A stretch of 64,000 nt of DNA from Lineus longissimus. Lineage: Eukaryota; Nemertea; Pilidiophora; Heteronemertea; Lineidae. Below are positions 22,643 to 33,528 of this stretch, in pieces (the first letter of the stretch is position 1; every line of letters begins with the position of its first letter). Where the stretch lies: contig NC_088313.1 of the NCBI RefSeq assembly GCF_910592395.1, forward strand, positions 13,720,437 through 13,784,436, given 5' to 3'. A program made the position numbers and the translations under genes. The notes beneath the pieces were generated by a model. It worked only from the letters and a program-made list of their open reading frames with translations. It was not told the DNA's origin and did no database searches.

Positions 22643-24862
22643 AGATTAAGAAAATTACAACTGACAAGAAAAAAAAGTGCGTCTCGAACGATTTTTTGGC
22701 TGTTTCAGAGTGCGATTTATCTTTTTCTGAAGTAAACTCGAGTAATTAATGTTCTCCTAATAATACCCTGCGTAGATGCGCCGTCGTAAACATGGTAAAT
22801 GCCGCTTTTATTGCTGAATACGTGCGAGGAGCAAATTGACGATTTTGCTCGTGAGAAGCACTAGAAATGTTGGCCATGGGGGCATCTCAGAATCTACCGT
22901 ACATTTTAAAATGTGCGCTTTGTGGCACTTTTGCTTCTTTTTCAGCACAACTCAGAAAGTTGTCTCTGGAGACGAAGACTTGCAGGCATGTAAACCGCGC
23001 TAAACACTTGGGTATTTCGTACCAATTACGGCTGTGATGCTGGAGCAATAATGGCGGAAACAGAATGATTCGACGTTACATTATTCTGCCCTTACCCGTA
23101 CCTAACGATTAAAAGAATGCAGGCCTTGCCCATTACAGGGCCTATTGTCTTCAAACAAAGCACGCTCGCACCTTTGCCTAAAACCCATTTTTTACTTTCC
23201 CATCAAAGAATTATCAGGTCTAACTTTGATAACTCGACCCCCACGAAACAACTTTCATGGGGTTCGATAGGCATAAGTAATGAGATGGTACATGTGCTAA
23301 TGCTGTGATCCTGGTGATGTGAGTCTAAAGCAATTGCTGTTCCCACCAGCTGCTGTAGCTAGTTCACCAATGCTATGTTTATCAAAGAAACAGAATTCAT
23401 CAGGGATTTGCTAATTGTTATTACTCGTAGGGTTTCATGTAGTAGGGTTTCATGTAATCATGCGACAATCGATTGAAGTAGATATTTTGCCACCTATCGG
23501 GAGCTTCTACGTAGGGATTTACAAACGTATACCGGTACTAGTATTACAGAGTATGTTTCTTTTGCTTCTAAAATGCCGAAAAAAACCCACTTTCGACTTC
23601 GTAGTCAAATTTGTCTATATGACTTTCCAGTGACCAAAACTTGCAAAGATATAGTGTCACAGTTTCCACACCGGATATTTAGAAAGATTCTACGCTGTAC
23701 TGAATAAAGTAATCACGGGTTGCCGCAAGAAGCGGAAATCGATGGGTGCGTTGCGGATTCAAGATATAAATACTCTGATCTGTGTCTTATCCGTGGGTGT
23801 GGAAGAGACAAAAAAGGCATTCATTTGAGAAAATGATGTCAGTTTTGTGACTAAGAGCAAATGCGAAAAGTAAGAATAAAAACAAAAATGTTTGTTTGGT
23901 CTGATAAATACATCCTCTCCAAACCAACTCTGATTGGTACAAAATTATCTCTTTAGAGATAAGCGCCCTACGAACGAGTGATTTTTGTCGCTCCGACCTG
24001 TGAATACGATCACTGCTATGTGCTACAAAAATATTTCTCGTATGCGGATGAAACTGGTAATCGCTGTGTCTATTGATCGCAGGTAAGTCGTTGCTATTGC
24101 CGATTCTACCCCAGGCACCTGGGATTACCACTGCAAACGCGGAATTTATATTGCATGAGATTTAAAATCGCTCGTTTGCGGGCCGCTTAAGACGTGGTGT
24201 CGTCCCGCTCGTCTTCTTCAGAAATACACAAACAAGACAAACAAAACGTGTGCAAACTTGACTTCGCCTGCTAGAAATTTCTTCATCATATTCGCCAGCT
24301 TTGACAAGTCTTTCAACGTTGTGAAGTAATATAATGTTACTAATTTGATCACGGATGAAAGGCGGGTTCCCAGCGCTCTTTCTTCAGAATCTGTTGATTT
24401 TGTCCAATTCATATCATAATAGGATAGTAGTGGTAATAAGTGAATAAATGGGGTAATTACATCTAAGACTACCTTGATTATCATTGATTACCTGCCTCGT
24501 ATTGAAATAACGTTGCCAAGGTAACGGTCACAAAGTCCGTTACCATAGTGAATTCTGGCCTTCCGAGCCTGTGACAGATTGACCGTTTGATATAAAATTC
24601 CGGATGGAACGGTACGACCAAGGAGATTATTCGCATTACCTATGTTATTACTGCCGTCAAATGAATAGTTAATTCGGCATATTGTCTGTAGGGTGTGAGG
24701 GTCTGCCTATCAGAATTGTCACCATGCAGCAGTAGCTTTAGGCTTACCAAAACAAACTGCCTTCGCACCTTCCGTCGGTCATAAGCCACAGGGTGCTCGA
24801 AAATATCGGATCCTGGACACTGGATTTTGCACACTGGATTCTTCTTTAGAAGACCTTAATGA
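22643..24862. other. Unassigned DNA
   Basis: No gene recognised. A minus-strand frame at 24218-24484 (88 codons) has protein-like composition but no splice context or known domain. Segments at 23960-24180 share short phrases (TTTAAAATCGC, GGTAATCGCTG) with 58180-58260, possibly a decayed transposon. Confidence 0.3.
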
Positions 24863-24884
24863 GTTTTTCAGTTCGCTGAAAAAC
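24863..24884. other. Perfect 9-bp hairpin with TTCG loop
   Basis: GTTTTTCAG, TTCG, CTGAAAAAC: a stem closed by G-C around a TTCG tetraloop. It is followed by GGGCTAAAAAACCC. Likely a fold-back fragment of a MITE. Confidence 0.7.
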
Positions 24885-25429
24885 CTTTGTGTGGGCTAAA
24901 AAACCCGAAAAGGGTCGAATTATTCATGCAACCCCCTTGTCAGGGCGCAGTCTGATATTTTAGCGTGGGTGTATAGAAATAAAGCGTTAGAACTACCGCT
25001 ACTCGTGAATACTCCAGCGTCCAGGATCCTGTAACCAGGTGGTTTAGTGCTGATGACATGAGAAAAAATCAGTCGATGTTAACAAGAATTAATAAAGACA
25101 TTATTAGTTCTTGATACAGAAAGTGACAAATTCCTAAATCGTCACCACCACACTGGTCAACGCCAGAATGCGCGAATGGGAATGTCATTATCAACAGCTG
25201 CGGAAAACGATGATTTTCTTTCAAAATCTTTTCCAGTTACCACTTTGCAATACTACATTCTTAAAAATCATCAGTCGGCCTATCCTTCAAACGCGTGTCA
25301 AAGTCTGACATGTCCCAGGATAGAATATCAGGGGAAGGGAATAAAAAGATTTATGGTTCGCTTCAATCTATAAGCAATCGACGGTGGTAATGGCCTCGGA
25401 AGAACCATACATGACGGTTAATACCCACC
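24885..25429. other. Unassigned DNA
   Basis: No gene or delimited repeat recognised. Confidence 0.35.
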
Positions 25430-25610
25430 CCAGAGAGGTTTTCTAGCTAAGAGAAAAACCCTTCGAGGTTTCTCTGAAGCTCAGAACAGAATCAAAAGGG
25501 GGGGGGGGGGTCATTTTACCCCAAAACCTCTACGGGGTGCATATTTTGTGTTCGCCAAAAGCAATTTAATGACTTACTAAAAGCTTAAAACCTTTAGTTC
25601 AGGGCTGGAC
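25430..25610 (-). mobile_element. Relative of the 21114-21330 MITE
   Basis: In reverse complement it carries ATATGCACCCCGTAGAGG then TTTTGGGGTAAAATGA, the same order as CAACCCGTAGAGG and ACAAAATGA in the 21114 element. Flanked by GAGAAACCTCGAAGGG-type inverted blocks. A G run at 25499-25510 interrupts it. Confidence 0.45.
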
Positions 25611-26544
25611 ACTTTTTCCCAGGGCACATTTTCTTCTTCTACAGAGCAAATGTATAATCCAATTATCTGTGTCCTGGTAAATATTGTGTCTTTAGCGTAC
25701 AAAACCAACATATCGGGTTTAACTTCCAACCGCAAAGTGTTTTCTTTTCTGATTGTGCTGGTGGGCGTTCTTTTGCTTCAACATTAAGTTCTTTCCCAGG
25801 TTAATATCGTTAACCGATGTGATGTTTTTATCACCACTCGAGATGTCTACGCCAGGGGTGGTATTATATTCTACGCCAGGGGTGGTATCATACTATAAAA
25901 CACATTGATCCGCACAATGAACCACAGTTCAAAGTGTATTTTGCGCCCAATGCGCCTCGTTTTGGCTGCAGGGGTTTTATGGTTCGGCAACCATAACTGC
26001 TCGGGTTGGTCTTTTAAAGTGCCGTGAATTGGTATTGATAAGGTGTTAATTGTTTTAAACATCTTGATAATACAAAAAGGCAAACTACAGATACGGGCAC
26101 CATCCAGTTTTGGTGTACATTTATGTTCCGATGGGCGTGGCACTGGCGACTTATTTGGAGCTAGGGTTGTGTCTTCTTGGAGATGGCCCCCTATATAACA
26201 ACACTCTTCCCACTTTATTAATTCCCAGGGACCCATCATAGAAAATTACTTGACATAAAATCTAGATTGCTAGGTGTACTGATAAGGTAACCTAGCTGGC
26301 CTCAACAATAGTGGTTTCTTTGGAGAGCTAAGTAACCTCCTTTGCAGTGATCCTGTTATTAGAAAGAAGCTGGTGGCAACTCAAAATGGATTTTTTGTTG
26401 TAAATTGTTGCACTAGGATGTATGCATGAATAAATATACCAGGCTGTTGTCAATTCGGATGATACAAAAGCTGGAAGTTTCGTCAAATGCCCTGTAACCA
26501 AATAAACATTTGAGCGAAATATGGGCCACCAACATTCCTCATTC
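25611..26544. other. Unassigned DNA with a 24-bp tandem duplication
   Basis: TCTACGCCAGGGGTGGTAT occurs at 25846 and 25870 as part of two 24-bp units with two mismatches. Nothing else recognised. Confidence 0.45.
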
Positions 26545-26925
26545 TAGTTTAAGCCTGCAGCACACTAGCCGCCAACTTCGGCGTTCAAAGGCGTTTTTTG
26601 CCGCAAGAGTCCTGAACGCCTGAAAAATCCCTAGTCTGCGACGAACGGCGTCGGCGAACGCGACTTGACGCCACTTGCCGCAACTAAACGCCAAATATCT
26701 AACATGTTTGATTTTTGACGCGTGTCACCGCGCTTGAACGCAAGAAGAGGCCAGGTGTGCTACGGATGGCCGCCTGACTTGGCGTCGGCGGCGAGGCTAT
26801 GGCCAATCAGCTTGCGTCTTGATGTCACCTGATTTCAAAAGGGCAGCCTAAAGTGGCGGAAAAGACGCTTTCTTGGCAGGTGTAACTTTGGCGTTGGCGG
26901 CCAATGTCGGACGTCTCAGAAAGAT
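26545..26925. repeat. GC-rich island of short inverted motifs, probable transposon relic
   Basis: Unlike its surroundings, this segment is rich in CGCC and GGCG: GCCGCCAACTTCGGCG at the left, GGCGTCGGCGAACGCG in the middle, ACTTTGGCGTTGGCGGCC at the right. The left and right blocks are partial reverse complements, which suggests a DNA element with decayed terminal repeats. No coding frame crosses it. Confidence 0.45.
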
Positions 26926-27383
26926 TTCCCGGCGTTTTATAACGACAAATTTATACATTTAGTAATTTTGTATCACGTAAACAAATTAAAAGTGATACTG
27001 CCGCATTGATTAAGGGTAGTCTCACTTTATATATAACTATTGTATTGAACACAAAGCATGATAATTTACCGCATTATTATGGTATTTCGCGGAAAGGTGA
27101 TACTATGCCATATTACAAACGCCACAGTATTACAATAAATATCATATCCATAGGGAAATTGACAATAGTTACTATTAATACTTTTAATACCTATCAAACA
27201 GTCGCATTAGCACTCAATAGAAATTGAAAGTGCTGTATGAGTAGCCTACAGTTGGATGACTGCAACCCAGTATCGAATGCCTGGGTCACACACGCGCAGC
27301 CATCTCAAGTTGCATGTTGCCATCAGATGGTACGATTTCACAGCGAAGCACGACATCTTTAAAGGCCTACGCTGTTCGTTGTT
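26926..27383. other. Unassigned AT-rich DNA
   Basis: Nothing recognised up to the 5' end of the composite element. Confidence 0.35.
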
Positions 27384-27910
27384 TGCTCACCGTAAGGGAA
27401 GTCTATACGATAGCTCTGTGTCCGTCGTCGTCGTCCGTCGTCCGTCGTATCCGTTTCTTAACCGCTTGTGCTTCGAACCTGAAACTTCTTACACATCATG
27501 GCCAAGGTCATATGTACCCTGACACTGAATTTCGGTCCGGTCTGATTCTCGACTTGGCCACCAGGGGGCTAAAACCAAAAACTTAAAAAGTGTGATATCT
27601 CGCTTATTACTGATTTGTTTTTGATAAGACTTTTATGGTGGTTACCCCTAGCAAGGGTACATCACATATCTTACGGGTTTTTGATTTGACTAACTTGTCA
27701 AGGGCGCAGAGGTCAAACTCTAAAATTTCACCGGAAGTGGCACGTTTCTTAACCGCTTGTGCTATGAACCTGAAACTTTGATTACATCATGCCCAAGGTC
27801 ATATGTGCCCTGACACTGAATTTCGCTCGGTTCTGATTCTTGACTTGGCCACCAGGGGGCTAAAACACAAAACTTAAAAAGTGTGATATCTCGCTTATTA
27901 CTGATTTGTT

Positions 27911-29021
27911 AGCTCACCTCTTAGCAGAGGTGAGCTTATCCCATACCGTGGCGTCCGTCGTCCGTCGTCGTCGTCGTCGTCCGTCGTCCGTTAGCAGGGC
28001 ACGTTTCGTAACTGTTAGAGCTATTGAGTTGAAACTTGGTACATATGTACCCTTATGTAATGACACCTTGGAGACCAAGTTTCGGTCCAATTCGTTTCAT
28101 GGTTTGGCCACCAGGGGGCCAAACGTTAAAAGTGAAAATATGCAATATCTCCCTTAATAGTAGTCGGGAAATTTTGAAAAAAATATGGTAGGTACTTCTA
28201 GCAAAGGTGCATCATATATCCTCCGGGTTTTTGATTTGACCTCCTTTTCAAGGTCACAGAGGTCAAATGGTGTAAATTGGCCGTTAGGATGTAACGATGG
28301 CACGTTTCTAAACTGCAATGACTATTGATACCAAATTTGGTACACATTTACCCCTTAGTCAGGTGATCTCAGGGACCAAAGTTTGGTCCAATATGATTCA
28401 CCACTTGACCACCAGGGGGCAAAATCCAAAAACCTTAAAAATGTGATTATTCCTTAACTTCTTGCCCGATTGCCACCAATTTGATATCATGGGTACATCT
28501 AACCACCATACAGTATATGTCACACAGGTTTTTAATTTGACCTTCTTGTCAAGGTCACAGAGGTCAAATGGCGTAAATTCGCCGTCAGGCCGTAACTATT
28601 GCACGTTTCTTAACTGCAATGACTATTGATCACAAATTAAGTACACATGTACCCCTTGGTCAGGTGATCTTAGGTACCGAAGTTTGGTGCAATCTGATTT
28701 GCCGTTTGGCCTCCAGGGAGGGGGCCAAATCCTAAATTCTTCAAAATGCCATTATTCCTAATAATGACTTCCCCGATTGGCACCAATTTTATATCATAGG
28801 TACATCTAATTCTAACAACCATTCAATGTGTCACCCGGGTCTTCTTTGATTTGACCTACTTTTCAAGGTCACAGAGGTCGAATGTACTGTAAATTGGCCA
28901 TTTTGGGGAAATTGTAATTGCTTGGACCTACATCAAACCTAACACTACATGACACAATACCATGCTCTTTATCCATCTTTCCTCCACATGAGGTGAGCAC
29001 AATGGCCCTGGCCATTTCATT
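27911..29021 (+). mobile_element. Non-autonomous Helentron-like element B, copy 1 (nested)
   Basis: Starts with the hairpin AGCTCACCTC..GAGGTGAGCT, then CATACCGTGGCG and a TCCGTCG microsatellite (27953-27990). Three ~300-bp modules follow, each with GATTTGACCT and TTCAAGGTCACAGAGGTC. It ends GAGGTGAGCAC, then a perfect AATGGCC-CT-GGCCATT hairpin (29001-29016) and TCATT. GAGGTGAGC at the 3' end is the reverse complement of GCTCACCTC at the 5' end, a subterminal inverted repeat. The host sequence GATTTGTT is interrupted and resumes TTGGATAAAAC, so the insertion is between T residues. No coding capacity. Confidence 0.7.
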
Positions 29022-29205
29022 TTGGATAAAACTTTTATGGTGGTAACCCCTAGCAAGGATACATCACATTTCATACGGGTTTTTGATTTGACCTACTGTT
29101 CAAGGTCACAGAGGACAAGCCCTAAAATTTCACCGATCGTGGCATGTTTTGTCTTTAAATTTAGTATGTAGACCCCGATAAGGCAGCACTACATGTTGAC
29201 AAAAA

Positions 29206-29526
29206 ATGAAGTTAATGTCGCACCTGGTCTACAGACTACAGGAATGTCTTTCAACATATGAACCAACTGAACGATACCTCATCATGGGTGATTTCAACAT
29301 GAAGTCAATAGCCAGTACCGAAAACTATAATTCAAGGTTAGAAACCTACATGCTGCAAGGATTTGATTTCACCCAGCACATGACTAAAAACACCACAGAT
29401 TATGACTCAAAGCTAGACCTCGTCTTCACCAACGCTCCCCTATCACACAATATTGATCTTGTCGATGTCATAGACAATTATTGGTCAGATCATAAACTTA
29501 TATACACTGCCCTGTCTTATTACTAG
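29206..29526 (+). pseudogene. EEP endonuclease domain remnant of a transposon
   Basis: The 106-codon frame covers the C-terminal half of an endonuclease/exonuclease/phosphatase domain. It has LIMGDFNMKS (the conserved GDFN), then TTDYDSKLDLVFTN, then YWSDHKLIYTAL with the catalytic-type SDH near the end, and stops soon after. The order and spacing are those of EEP domains carried by non-LTR retrotransposons and Helentrons. The N-terminal half, which would hold the metal-binding Asn and Glu, is missing, so it cannot be a complete enzyme. It lies inside element A, upstream of the 3' hairpin, which points to the Helentron arrangement (EEP at the 3' end) rather than a LINE (EEP at the N-terminus before reverse transcriptase); no reverse-transcriptase motif follows. 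Confidence 0.75.
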
Positions 29527-29727
29527 GCATCAATACACATCTAAAAAAAATTCTTCGTGCCTGATTGTGTTCGCCATATTCACCTGAAAACTAAGCATGA
29601 TCCTGCCTACTAAAAGATGTATACAGTGAGCACAATAGCCCCTGGCCGTTTCATTAAATTTGCAATTGAATTGAAAATTTCCGACTGCAATCAATTTTCT
29701 ATTACCACCGGACAGAAGATAACAAAC

Positions 29728-30780
29728 AGCAGGTTGACTACAGTTGGAGACTACACCTTTAATTTTGGCTAAATTCGTCCTCTGTGGTCACGTGGAGCTT
29801 CTTTTTCATCAAGTCAACAATGTGTTTACCCGACCTTCAACTCGGCTACATATACAGCCTGAGGGGCGCAGTAGCCACTCCGAGGTCCAATATTTACATG
29901 ACACATAACAACAAACCGCGGGTTGAGTACTACACTCGGGGACTACATCTTTAACAGCTATAGCTCCATGGCCACAGCCTTAGGGGACACGTATGGCTTC
30001 TCTTTCATAGATCAACCAGCTCCGAGATCCAATAACAAATGTACCTCTTTACAAAACAGAAAAACTGCTGGTTGACTTCTACACGGGGGGACAACATCCA
30101 ATTCCTCTTATTACAGGATAGAAGGTGACAAACTGCAGGTTGACTACAGTTGGTGTCCACACCTTTAAATTGGCTAAATTCGTCCTCTGTGGTCTTGGAG
30201 AGCTTCTCTTTCATCAAGTCAACAACGAGTTGACACGACCTTTAACTCGGCTACAGACAGACTCGGGGGCACCTGTAGGGCGACTCCGAGATCCAATTAC
30301 ATATACCTGATTGACAAGACACAAAACAACAAACCGGTTGACTTCAATAAGAGACTTAACCTTTAACTCGGCTTAGGTGTCGTCTCCAATTGAAGTCAAC
30401 CCCCAGTTTGTTGTTTTGTGTCTTGTATTAAAAGAGATAATTGGATCTCGGAGTCGCTCAACATGCGCCCCTGAGACTGTATGCAGCCGAGTTAAAGGCA
30501 ACGCATCCTTTGGGCTCACGCAGAGCTTCTCTTTCATCAAGTGAACAACGTGCGGACTCGACATTCAACTCGGCACACTTAAAGCAACCTTCTTATGCTT
30601 AATCCGCTTATCCCTCAACATGACACAAGACAATAAACCGCGGATCCCAATATCTATTTACATGACACATAACAACAAACCGCGGGTTGAGTATTACACT
30701 CGGGGACTACATCTTTAACAGCTATAGCTCCATGGCCACAGCCTTAGGGGACACGTATGGCTTCTCTTTCATATTTCATC
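29728..30780. repeat. Scrambled array of ~200-bp repeat units
   Basis: Blocks such as AACAAACCGCGGGTTGA, CTTTAACTCGGC, GAGCTTCTCTTTCATCAAG and CGACTCCGAGATCCAAT recur at least five times in varying order and in both orientations. One 116-bp stretch (29894-30009) reappears at 30657-30772 with a single mismatch, evidence of a recent duplication inside an otherwise old array. No coding frame is maintained. Confidence 0.8.
30240..30497. repeat. Large imperfect inverted repeat (116-bp arms)
   Basis: Left arm 30240-30355 and right arm 30382-30497 are reverse complements with scattered mismatches, separated by 26 bases. Matched landmarks: CTTTAACTCGGC with GCCGAGTTAAAG; GACTCCGAGATCCAATTA with TAATTGGATCTCGGAGTC; AAGACACAAAACAACAAAC with GTTTGTTGTTTTGTGTCTT. 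Confidence 0.85.
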
Positions 30781-33289
30781 CAGCTTCCTCGACATCCGAA
30801 TTGTCACGGATATCCGCACAAAATGAAGATTAATTGGATCTAATGGCAATATTCACGTGTATGATCCGAGCGTAATAGAGGTTTATTACCTGCGGATTTG
30901 GAGCGAACAATGGAGGGATTTGTATACGTAATTTCAAAACGTGTGGAAATGTGTTTGTATTCAGTTATGTATAACAACTTGAACAAAACATGACGCACGG
31001 CATATTCAATTAAATGTCCCACGGACATTGTGCTCGCATCGGACAACAAAACAGGACTGAGTGAATGGACGAACGTTCCTAACTGTCGTAGGCAGTGTAT
31101 CTAACTCATTTTTATCTGGTTAAGATGGACTGTCATTACAAATGTTTGACCATAGTCACCTTGAAAAGTAGGTCACACTGGACTGAAATATTCTTTTCAG
31201 ATGCCTAAAATGTGTCAATCAACATTTGAAAAGCATTCTTCGAGGTATGTTGGGCATACCACCACTGACCTCTCCGGTGTAATAAGATTTTATTTTACCT
31301 GCCTACGAAGAAGAACATGACCACTGGAGGAACATCTTACCTGAAAAATAAAGGAAGACCATGGTTAGTACAAGCAGCTTATAGATTAATCAGTAGCCCA
31401 TTGTCCCATTAGCCATAACTTTTCTTCGATGGGAGGGTTATGCCACCGAATCCAGAATACATCAGTGTAAAGGATAGACTAATGGAAGAATAAAAAGATC
31501 AACAATGAAACAGTAGAAAGGATCTACACCTTGATCGGTTAAACATTGCTGTTGAGAACAGAGAATATATCAAACCTCGGCCAATGTTCGGCATGATAGG
31601 GTTTTCACGTCGGACAACAAGGAGAAGTCTCGAAACTGTGAATCGCCAATTTTTTGTGCCGATTCATATTTCGCGATTCATCACGAAAATTCCTGAATCA
31701 TAGAATATTTATCAATTTTTATTTTGGCGGAAAACCAAAATATGATGCTGAAGTCCGCTGAAGTTTTCAATAACATATTTTTTGCGATATTTTAGTCGGT
31801 TGACACAACAGCAGTGTTGAAATTTATACTCAATGTGAATTTATATCAAACAAATATCAAATTCGATATCAAATATTGCCAGGCTGTCCCTTTAGGTGAA
31901 AATCCGAAACAACACCGACATACCGCAGGCAACACTCCCTGGTGGGATGAATATCAGAATAGACCAAGAACATGCGGAATAAGAACCATGATAAATGGGG
32001 ATGCGGAAATGAATTCCTTCCGTCACATCGCCGCGCAATACGTTTGACTCGAGCGGTGCTCCAGCGCGTTTGATGTAAACACACGCCCCCGCAAACTGAG
32101 TGAAATTGGTTCATTTCTTTGCATCTATACACACACTATACCATGGTAAAATGGCCAAATGGGATGCAGCACTTCAATAGGCGCACTACTTATCAGTTTC
32201 TCGCTATGAGTAGAACTTTTTGTTGTGCGATGTCGAGAGGAAGTAAAGGACCATGAAGTAGCTGTGTAAGGCAATAGCGGATAGAATTATTCAAAACGTC
32301 AGAATTTACTGCATGGATACAGAGAAAGTTTCTCAAATACATGTACATGATGGTATGACTGGGCCAAGAAAAAATCTTTAAATTGTTAAAATGTAAGTTT
32401 GATGTTCAAGTAGAGCCAGGGGCATTGAACTTACTTTCACGACAGCATTGGTCAGCTATGAGTTGAATGTACCTGTCGTTCTTGCAGATTGAAGGGTTTT
32501 CGATGTGGGGTTTTTTCTAAGCGATATCTTAACTGAACCATCGCCTGCAGCAGACTTATAGAGAATATAAAGTATAGGTCTATACGTTTCATAGACTATT
32601 TTGCTCGACATTCACATATGGTAGCAATTCCAAGAGCTTCACATATAAGCCCCCCGCACGGCACATATGTCGTGTCCCTTATGTAGATGTAAGACTATCG
32701 ATCCATCATTTAAGGATTCTGCGCACCGATGATCTTACTGTCGGACGTAATCTTCAATTCCACGATAGCAGACAATTCATCAGAAGAGACTATGATATTA
32801 TCGCATAGTCCCCCTTAGTCTCTCTCATGGCAAAGAATACCGCGTTCCCCCTGCATATTTAACACCACCTATCTTTAGGATAGACAAATGACCTTGCTGT
32901 CAGACGCAACCTTATAGCCTCCTTGATAATAAAGAACGCAGAAGAGACAGAGATGATCCAACGCAAATCTCATTCGTCTGTACCTTTGATCTTGAGAATA
33001 TCTAAAGACAAATTTTACAAAGTTGTCTGATGGCGCAAGTCTTGGGACAAATTTATAAATCTGTCTGATGTTGGACGAATCTCTAGGCAGGCATCATGGA
33101 ATTGACTGATATTTGATTTTTTCCCCTCACCGTTATCTCTTCAGTCAAGAACCTATATGAACGCAGGTCGACAGCAAGCTTAAAATATATTGCCTTAAAT
33201 GTGCATATCCCAGATTTAGATCAGCTAATTATTGATTAACTCTTATATGTAGCAAGACGTGAAGGATACAACTGCATCCCTCACGCAGA
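30781..33289. other. Unassigned DNA with SINE-tail fragments
   Basis: No gene recognised. Toward the right, blocks GATCTTACTGTCGGACG (32726) and GACCTTGCTGTCAGACGC (32889) resemble the tail of the SINE at 33290-33528, suggesting truncated relatives. An AGGTCACACTGGA phrase at 31171 belongs to the AGGTCA-rich repeat type. Confidence 0.4.
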
Positions 33290-33528
33290 CAGAACACCAT
33301 CCATCACTTAAGGATGCAGCGTTCCAGTGTCCTTGCTGTCAGATGCATGTTCGACTCCATGATGAGAGAGAAGGCAGGGACACTCGGATGTTGTACCCGA
33401 TTGATCTTCATTAGTTTAGACGCTACCATGTTTCGTCGATAACATTTGCGAGCCCTGATTTGCGTATTAACTCGGCTAGGAGTCGAACGCATGACATCAC
33501 TTAGTACACCTGTCCGACTGCGTCATTT
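33290..33528 (-). mobile_element. tRNA-derived SINE
   Basis: On the minus strand an A-box-like TGACGCAGTCGG (33525-33514) is followed by a good B box GTTCGACTCC (33488-33479). The body then leads to AGCAAGGACACTGGAACG and ATCCTTAAGTGATGGATGG. The related tails at about 32690-32770 and 32875-32940 support a repeat family. RNA polymerase III promoter boxes inside a repeat are the mark of tRNA-derived SINEs. The tRNA of origin cannot be told. Confidence 0.5.

Larger units (their letters stand above)
27384..29655 (+). mobile_element. Helentron-like element A, interrupted by element B
   Basis: The 5' end reads GCTCACCGTAAGGG, followed by a TCCGTCGTCGTCGTCCGTCG microsatellite (27419-27450). Then come two ~293-bp modules (CACGTTTCTTAACCGCTTGTG, CTTGGCCACCAGGGGGC, GTGATATCTCGCTTATTACT, GGGTTTTTGATTTGAC). 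The second module is split by element B at 27911. It resumes at 29022 and leads into an EEP-domain remnant. The 3' end is GTGAGCACAATAGCCCC followed by TGGCCGTTTCATT, a decayed version of B's terminal hairpin. Helentrons are known to carry an EEP endonuclease and to have non-autonomous relatives with microsatellite cores that insert between T residues. The features here fit that, but no Rep or helicase remains. Confidence 0.55.

Noticed and set aside
21776-22649. Long overlapping open frames on both strands across the 50/57-bp array
   Set aside because: They are products of a tandem repeat without stop codons; frame shifts between 50- and 57-bp units and translations are periodic with no domain.
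24218-24484. 88-codon minus-strand frame with hydrophobic ends
   Set aside because: No splice context or homologue recognised.
27903-28010. CRISPR-like or coding reading of the TCCGTCG tract
   Set aside because: It is a simple microsatellite inside a dispersed eukaryotic repeat; no spacers.
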